In this document: piece by piece, positions 43,486-48,218 of the stretch
Layout of the letters: every line of letters begins with the position of its first letter
Position numbering within the stretch: position 1 is the first letter of the stretch
DNA from: Natrinema thermotolerans DSM 11552
Lineage (GTDB): Archaea > Halobacteriota > Halobacteria > Halobacteriales > Natrialbaceae
Assembly (NCBI GenBank): GCA_000337115.1
Contig: AOIR01000055.1
Coordinates: forward strand, 321-48,538
DNA length: 48,218 nt
Direction of reading: 5' to 3'
Notes under the pieces: model-generated
Database searches by the model: none
Seen by the model: only the letters and a program-made list of their open reading frames with translations
What the model was told of the DNA's origin: nothing
Program-made: the position numbers and the translations under genes

Positions 43486-43487
43486 CG

Positions 43488-45938
43488 ATGACACCGGATT
43501 CACCACCCGCACGAGGCTCGATATCGTCACCGGCTGCAACCGGCGGGACGGCGACGGTCGACGATGCGGCTGCCGACACCTGCGACCTCTGTGACCTGCC
43601 GACACCCGCGGAGCCGATCACCGACCCGGACGTCGACGGCACGTACTGCTGTCGTGGCTGTCTCGAGGTCGCTCGCACGCTCGACGGGACCGACGACGCG
43701 CCCGACGAGGCGGCGGTACGATCCCGCCTCGATTCCGGCGACGACGGGCCGGACCTCGACGATCTCGACGGCGAAGACGCCTACCTCGCGGTCGACGGCA
43801 TGCACTGCTCGACCTGTGAGGCGTTCCTCGAGACCACCGCCGAGCGAGAACCCGGGGTCCGCGGCGCGACGGCGAGTTACGCGACGGATACGATTCGGCT
43901 CGTCTACGATCCCGACCGACTCGATTCCGACGACCTCCCCGAACTCGTCTCCGGCTACGGGTACACCGCGTCCGATCGATCGGCTCTTGGTGATGCGAGC
44001 GGATCGGACGACGGGCTTGCACCGCTCCTGCTTGGCGGGTTCTTCGGCATGATGATTATGGTGTGGTACGTCCTGTTCCTTTACCCGAGGTACTTCGGCT
44101 ACGAGCCGGTCGCCGACTTCGGCGGGTACGAGACCGCCTTTCTGTCGGCGAACATCTGGGTGTTCGCCTCGATCGTCCTCTTCTATACCGGCTATCCGAT
44201 CCTCCGGGGTGCGTACGTCAGCCTCCGGGCCGGCAGCCCGAACATGGACCTGCTGGTGGCGACGGCGGCGCTTGGCTCCTATAGCTACAGCGCCGTCGCG
44301 ACGCTGCTCGGCAGCAGTCACCTCTACTTCGACGTCACCGTCGCCGTCGTCCTCGTCGTCACCGCGGGCGGGCGCTACGAACGGATCGTCAAGCGCCGCG
44401 CGACCGGCCTGCTCTCCGATCTGACCGAACGACAGGTCGACGAGGCCCGTCGCGAGAGCGGCGAGACGGTGCCCCTCGAGGCGGTCGAGCCCGGCGATCG
44501 TTTGCTCGTTCGTCCCGGCGAGCGGGTTCCCCTCGACGGCGAGATCGTGGAGGGATCGGCCGCGGTCGACGAGTCGCTGGTCACCGGCGAGTCGCTGCCG
44601 GCCGAGAAGGAGCCGGGCGATCCGGTCCGCGGGGGGACCGTCGTCACTGACGCCCCGATCGTCGTCGCGGTCGGCGACGAGGCGGAAAGCACCCTCGACC
44701 GGCTCGTCTCCCTGCTCTGGTCGATCCAGAGTTCCCGGCCGGGCGTCCAGCGGCTCGCGGACAAGCTCGCGACCGTCTTCGTCCCGCTGGTTGTCGCCCT
44801 CGCCGTCGGGACGATCGCCGTCTCGCTGGCGACCGGCTCGAGCCCGTCGACGGCACTGTTGCTCGGGCTCACGGTCGTCATCGTCTCCTGTCCCTGCGCG
44901 CTGGGGCTGGCGACGCCGCTTGCCATCGCTGCGGGGGTCCAGTCGGCCGCCGAACGGGGGATCGTCGTCGCCGCGGAGACGATCTTCGAGGACGCCCCCG
45001 AGGTCGATACCGTCGTCCTCGACAAGACGGGGACGCTCACGACCGGGACGATGACCGTCGACGCCGTCCATGTGGCCGGCGGCGACGCCGCGGGCGACGG
45101 CCCCGGGCGCGAGGAACTGCTCCGACGGGCCGGCGCGGTCGAGTCCCTCTCCGAACACCCCGTTGCGGCCGCCGTCGCCGACGCGGCACCCGACGACGCG
45201 ACGGCAGCCAGCACCGTCGCGGACTTCGAGCGGGCGAGCCGCGGCGTCAGCGGTCGCGTCGACGGCGACCAGGTCGTCGTCGGCCACCCCGACTTCTGTC
45301 GGGAGCGCGGGCTGGTGATCCCCGACGCCCTCGAGCCCCGGATCGAGGACGCGAGATCGGTGGGTCGCGTGCCCGTCGTCGTCGGCTGGGACGACCGGGC
45401 TCACGGCGTCGTCGTCGTCGGTGACGCACCGCGTGCGGACCTCGAGGCGGCCCTGACGGACCTCTCGGCGGACCACGAGGTCGTCGTCCTCACCGGCGAC
45501 GAGGGGGCGGCGGCCGAGCGCTTCCGCGACCTCGAGGGCGTCGACGAGGTCTTCGCGGGCGTGCCGCCGGAAGCGAAGGCCGAGACCGTCGACCGGCTCC
45601 GGGCCCGCGGGACGGTCGCGATGGTCGGCGACGGTAGCAACGACGCGCCCGCGCTGGCCGCGGCCGACGTCGGCATCGCGATGGGCGGGGGAACACAGCT
45701 CGCGACCGACGCGGCCGACGCGGTGATCGTCGGCGACGACCTCACGGCCGTCGGCGAAACCTTCGACGTGGCGACGGCCACGCACCGACGGATCCGCCAG
45801 AACCTCGGCTGGGCCTTCGCCTACAACGCGGTCGCGATCCCGCTGGCAGTCGCCGGTCTGTTGAACCCGCTGTTTGCCGCCGTCGCGATGGCCGCGAGCA
45901 GCCTGCTCGTCGTCTGTAACTCCGCCCGCTCGCTGTGA
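43488..45938 (+). CDS. Copper-transporting P1B-type ATPase (CcoI/FixI type)
   Basis: The 816-residue pump has an N-terminal Cys-rich segment (TCDLCDLP at 31-38 and GTYCCRGC at 51-58) as in CcoI/FixI proteins. An HMA domain with GMHCSTC (104-110) follows, then about eight membrane helices. The transport motif SCPCALG has Cys468-Pro-Cys470. DKTGTL carries the phosphorylated Asp512, with SEHPVA and GDGSNDAPAL in the ATP-binding domain. FixI-type pumps deliver copper to the oxidase, which fits the neighbours. The ATG at 43488 follows the upstream stop by 2 bp; the open frame to 43209 lies inside the previous gene. Confidence 0.93.
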   Translation: MTPDSPPARGSISSPAATGGTATVDDAAADTCDLCDLPTPAEPITDPDVDGTYCCRGCLEVARTLDGTDDAPDEAAVRSRLDSGDDGPDLDDLDGEDAYLAVDGMHCSTCEAFLETTAEREPGVRGATASYATDTIRLVYDPDRLDSDDLPELVSGYGYTASDRSALGDASGSDDGLAPLLLGGFFGMMIMVWYVLFLYPRYFGYEPVADFGGYETAFLSANIWVFASIVLFYTGYPILRGAYVSLRAGSPNMDLLVATAALGSYSYSAVATLLGSSHLYFDVTVAVVLVVTAGGRYERIVKRRATGLLSDLTERQVDEARRESGETVPLEAVEPGDRLLVRPGERVPLDGEIVEGSAAVDESLVTGESLPAEKEPGDPVRGGTVVTDAPIVVAVGDEAESTLDRLVSLLWSIQSSRPGVQRLADKLATVFVPLVVALAVGTIAVSLATGSSPSTALLLGLTVVIVSCPCALGLATPLAIAAGVQSAAERGIVVAAETIFEDAPEVDTVVLDKTGTLTTGTMTVDAVHVAGGDAAGDGPGREELLRRAGAVESLSEHPVAAAVADAAPDDATAASTVADFERASRGVSGRVDGDQVVVGHPDFCRERGLVIPDALEPRIEDARSVGRVPVVVGWDDRAHGVVVVGDAPRADLEAALTDLSADHEVVVLTGDEGAAAERFRDLEGVDEVFAGVPPEAKAETVDRLRARGTVAMVGDGSNDAPALAAADVGIAMGGGTQLATDAADAVIVGDDLTAVGETFDVATATHRRIRQNLGWAFAYNAVAIPLAVAGLLNPLFAAVAMAASSLLVVCNSARSL

Positions 45939-45961
45939 GCGATGGCGCTGCCGTCGCGCCT

Positions 45962-46198
45962 CTACTCGTCCGTTTCGTCGGCCGTCACGACCCGTTCGAC
46001 TTCTCGCCGCTCGCCGTCCTCGTAGACGTAGGTCGTCTCCTCGTCCTCGTCGCGGGTCCGTCGGTGGCTCCCGTCACAGAAGGGGAACTCGTCCGAGAGT
46101 CCGCACTGACAGACCGCCACATCGCCTTTCCCGTCGTCGATGTCCTCGGGCTCGAGCTTCCGTGGGCCGTTGGCCTCGAGTTCGACCAGTCGCGTCAT
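45962..46198 (-). CDS. CDGSH iron-sulfur protein
   Basis: A 78-residue protein carrying the mitoNEET-type motif: VCQCGLSDEFPFCDGSHRR, with Cys30, Cys32, Cys41 and His45 as 2Fe-2S ligands. The rest is acidic. ATG at 46196-46198; an ATG nine codons earlier (46225) is possible. It may carry electrons or sense redox state. It converges on the Cu-ATPase gene. Confidence 0.88.
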   Translation of the reverse strand: MTRLVELEANGPRKLEPEDIDDGKGDVAVCQCGLSDEFPFCDGSHRRTRDEDEETTYVYEDGERREVERVVTADETDE

Positions 46199-46437
46199 GA
46201 GTGTGTCTCGCGTCGCCGTCGGCAAAACGCTTCGCTCGCAGCCGTCTCACGGCGGTGTGATCCGCCGGTGTGCCGTCATACGGCGGACAGCAGCCACGAA
46301 CCGCCGATCCCTGAGACCGGCGTCGACGCCGACTATCAGTACCGGCGACTGATAGTGTGGGGTGGTGGCACGGAACACTGTCTCCGGGAACGGCAAGGTT
46401 CTTGGTTCGGCTGTTGAAAATCAGGATAGGAATAGTC

Positions 46438-46731
46438 ATGTGGGTCTCCGCCGCGACAATGCCGACCGCGATCGCCCTCGCGGTCGTCAAGACGCTCGTC
46501 CTCATCGTCGGCGGCGTCATCACGTTCTTCGCCTACAAGGCCTACCGACGCACTCGTCAGTCCGCGCTGGGCTATCTCTCGCTCGGCTTCGGCCTCGTTA
46601 CCCTCGGACTGGTACTGGCCGGCATGCTGTATGAAATACTCGGCGTCCCGCTGATGACCGGCATCCTCCTCGAGAGCCTGCTGGTACTGGCCGGCTTCTT
46701 CGTGATCGCATACTCGTTGTACGTGACTTGA
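46438..46731 (+). CDS. Haloarchaeal DUF7521-like small membrane protein
   Basis: A 97-residue protein with three hydrophobic helices (ALAVVKTLVLIVGGVITFFA, YLSLGFGLVTLGLVLAGMLY, SLLVLAGFFVIAYSLYVT) and the short loop KAYRRTRQSALG. It resembles a haloarchaeal family of paralogous three-helix proteins (DUF7521, from memory) often near winged-helix genes. Function unknown. ATG 46438 excludes a 27-residue upstream frame. Confidence 0.7.
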   Translation: MWVSAATMPTAIALAVVKTLVLIVGGVITFFAYKAYRRTRQSALGYLSLGFGLVTLGLVLAGMLYEILGVPLMTGILLESLLVLAGFFVIAYSLYVT

Positions 46732-46756
46732 GCCGCGTCGATGTCGCGCTCGGCCA

Positions 46757-46860
46757 AATTTATTTGGGAGTAACGGTATCCGTGATCGGCGAATAACCGA
46801 AGGTACGGCAGGGACGATCGGCGCTGAACCATGGAGCTTCACGCCCCCTGCCGTCGTACC
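46757..46860 (+). ncRNA. Possible structured RNA
   Basis: AAATTTATTT (46757-46766) is a good TATA element with no gene start behind it. About 40 bp further, GGTACGGCAGGG (46802-46813) can pair with CCCTGCCG-TCG-TACC (46846-46860), a 12-bp stem with a 3-base bulge around a 32-base loop. Within the transcript GTGATCG (46782-46788) and CTGA (46834-46837) resemble C and D boxes, so a C/D guide RNA is one possibility. No matching target is proposed. Confidence 0.35.
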
Positions 46861-46978
46861 CCCTCTTCCCCCATCCACTCCCCCTTTCGTTCGACGCGCC
46901 GGTCTTCGCACAGGCGATGCGTTCGCTCGGATCGTGGAATCACCCAGAGGTAAGTGGTCCGCCACACGAGTGACCGCT

Positions 46979-47053
46979 ATGCGAACCGAACACGCAGCCG
47001 ACGGGCAGTCGCCGAGCGGATCGGCCACCGCGTCGGTGGGGGATCGACGATGA
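46979..47053 (+). CDS. Possible 24-residue leader peptide gene
   Basis: A short frame MRTEHAADGQSPSGSATASV, then GDRR, ends in a TGA that overlaps the ATG of the FAD oxidoreductase gene (ATGA at 47050-47053). The overlap is the only sign of function; it may be an accidental in-frame ATG upstream of the real gene. Confidence 0.3.
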   Translation: MRTEHAADGQSPSGSATASVGDRR

Positions 47054-48218
47054 GCAGCCCGGACGACGCCGAGCTGGCGGTCGGTGCGGACGCGTTCACG
47101 CGCGAGGGCAGGGGCCTCGAGGTCGCGGTCGTCGGCGCGGGTGCCGTCGGCGCGACCGCGGCCTACGACCTCGCCCGCGAGGGTGCCGACGTGACGGTCT
47201 ACGACCGCGGGAGCGTCGCCAGCGGTGCCAGCGGCCGGGCGGCGGGGATCTGTTACGACGCGTTCGCGGACGGGCTCGACGCCGAGATCGCCGGCGACGC
47301 CATCGAGCGCTTCCGCGCGCTCTCGGGCGACGATACCTTTGCGTTCGTCGAGTGTCCCTACGCCTGGCTCGCCCGCGAGGACGATCCCGAACGCGCCGAC
47401 GCGATCCGAGAACAGGTCCGACGAATGCAGGAAAACGGCACCGTCGCGCTCGAACTCGAGGGCGACGCGCTCGCGGACCGGTTCCCCGCCCTGCGGACCG
47501 ACGACGTTGCCGTCGCCGGGATCGCTGGCGCGGCGGGCTATGCCGATCCCGCCGAGTACACCGCCTGTCTCGCGGCCGCGGCCACCGGTGCGGGCGCGAC
47601 CCTCGAGACCGAGACCCCGGTCGAGGTCCGGGCCGATCCGAGCCGGGTGATCCGTCCGGACGGCGACGTTCACGAGGTCGACGCAGTCCTCGTGGCAGCC
47701 GGGGCCCGGACCGGCGGCTTGCTCGCGGACGCGGGTCTCGAGTTGGCCATGAAACCCTATCGCGTCCAGGCGCTGCTCGGGGACGGCGACCTCGCGGAGC
47801 CGATGTGTTACGATGCGAGCGGCGACTTCTATCTGCGACCGCACGCCGGCGGCATTCTCGCGGGCGACGGGACCGAAGAACGCGAGGCGGATCCCGACGG
47901 CTACGACCGCGAGGCCGATCCCGAGTTCCGGGCCGATCTCCGCGAGCGAGTCTCACACCGGGTTCCGGCGATCGATCTCGGGGGCGAGAACGCTATCACG
48001 CGCTCGTGGGCCGGTCTCTGTACGGCGACCCCGGACCGGGACCCGCTGGTCGGTGCGGTTCGGGACGGGGTCTACGTCGCGACCGGCTTCCAGGGTCACG
48101 GGTTTATGCGCGCGCCGGCGATCGGACAGCGACTCGCGGCCGAGATCCTCGGCGGCGACGGGATCGACGCGTTCGACCCGACCCGGTTCGACGGCGACGA
48201 AGAATTCGAGATCGCGGA
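47050..48218 (+). CDS. FAD-dependent oxidoreductase, DadA/sarcosine oxidase group (3' end outside window)
   Basis: At least 389 codons of an FAD-dependent amine or amino-acid oxidoreductase. The dinucleotide motif VVGAGAVGATAAYDLAREG has GAGAVG at residues 29-34, and SGASGRAAGICYDAF is the FAD-binding segment after it. The C-terminal FAD contact is recognisable in GVYVATGFQGHGFMRAPAIG. The family oxidises D-amino acids, glycine or sarcosine; the substrate is not evident. The frame is still open at the last base. Confidence 0.9.
   Translation, partial: MSSPDDAELAVGADAFTREGRGLEVAVVGAGAVGATAAYDLAREGADVTVYDRGSVASGASGRAAGICYDAFADGLDAEIAGDAIERFRALSGDDTFAFVECPYAWLAREDDPERADAIREQVRRMQENGTVALELEGDALADRFPALRTDDVAVAGIAGAAGYADPAEYTACLAAAATGAGATLETETPVEVRADPSRVIRPDGDVHEVDAVLVAAGARTGGLLADAGLELAMKPYRVQALLGDGDLAEPMCYDASGDFYLRPHAGGILAGDGTEEREADPDGYDREADPEFRADLRERVSHRVPAIDLGGENAITRSWAGLCTATPDRDPLVGAVRDGVYVATGFQGHGFMRAPAIGQRLAAEILGGDGIDAFDPTRFDGDEEFEIA

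Noticed and set aside
43209-43487. Earlier start for the copper ATPase
   Set aside because: It would lie inside the SafE-like gene and add Arg/Pro-rich residues; the ATG at 43488 follows that gene's stop and precedes the family N-terminus.
43527-45785. 752-codon minus-strand frame opposite the copper ATPase
   Set aside because: It is a shadow of the GC-rich P-type ATPase gene; composition is unlike a protein with helices or domains.

Overview
The window is a chromosomal segment of a haloarchaeon (class Halobacteria, probably a Natrinema/Haloterrigena-like member of the Natrialbales). The grounds are high GC outside a few AT-rich patches, strongly acidic proteins, many short or leaderless starts behind TATA-like boxes, and families typical of haloarchaea: Azf glucose-6-phosphate dehydrogenase, Rpa3/Rpap3, a cbaDBAC-type ba3 oxidase and several small haloarchaeal DUF families. 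The genus is an inference.

Layout. Positions 1-320 are the 3' end of an rRNA operon with two tandem 5S genes (the first cut by the window edge), a tRNA 3'-half remnant between them and a strong hairpin after them. Positions 380-15000 are ordinary core genes: RNase J, a PadR regulator, a cold-shock protein, a YhhQ precursor transporter, an M29 aminopeptidase, an F420-type oxidoreductase, an aldo/keto reductase, Azf, MptD, small DUF proteins, an ABC exporter and a DUF192 protein. tRNA-Val follows. A tRNA-Phe gene at 15964 then marks the left edge of a 7.6-kb island.

The island (16024-23603) lies between two perfect 15-bp copies of the tRNA-Phe 3' end. It is the most interesting part of the window. 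It carries one full-length protein with a DUF4157 (eCIS-core-type) metallopeptidase-like domain, three shortened downstream copies of that protein with changed C-terminal domains, and three paralogous partner genes. Two partners overlap the upstream gene by ATGA and the third follows after 2 bp. The shape is that of a polymorphic effector/immunity array: one complete effector followed by orphan C-terminal cassettes, each with a cognate partner. Both orphan copies that cover the active site lack the same four residues of the HELAH motif. One copy has a single-base deletion and the last is only a fragment beside the right repeat. I see no integrase and no contractile-injection structural genes.

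Positions 23800-29300 hold small membrane and regulatory proteins, a 39-residue microprotein behind a clear promoter, a second aldo/keto reductase, a large membrane protein with an internal 24-bp duplication, an alpha/beta hydrolase and a Cys-rich protein. Positions 29495-39284 hold a GAF-PAS-PAS histidine kinase, tRNA-His, several small haloarchaeal proteins, an MhqO/MhqD-like pair, the rpa3-rpap3 operon, a DapA-family aldolase and a mannose-1-phosphate guanylyltransferase. Positions 39322-45938 form a respiratory locus: the cbaDBAC terminal oxidase on the minus strand and, divergently, an oxidase-associated small protein, a SafE/UreH-like membrane protein and a copper P-type ATPase of CcoI/FixI layout, so oxidase subunits and copper supply are adjacent. 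The window ends with a CDGSH protein, a small membrane protein, a possible structured RNA and the 5' part of an FAD-dependent oxidoreductase gene.

A recurring theme is duplicated tRNA 3' ends: beside tRNA-Val and tRNA-His (both 121-122 bp downstream), at the tRNA-Phe island (15-bp repeat plus a degenerate second copy), and between the 5S genes. This suggests repeated insertion and loss of elements at tRNA genes.
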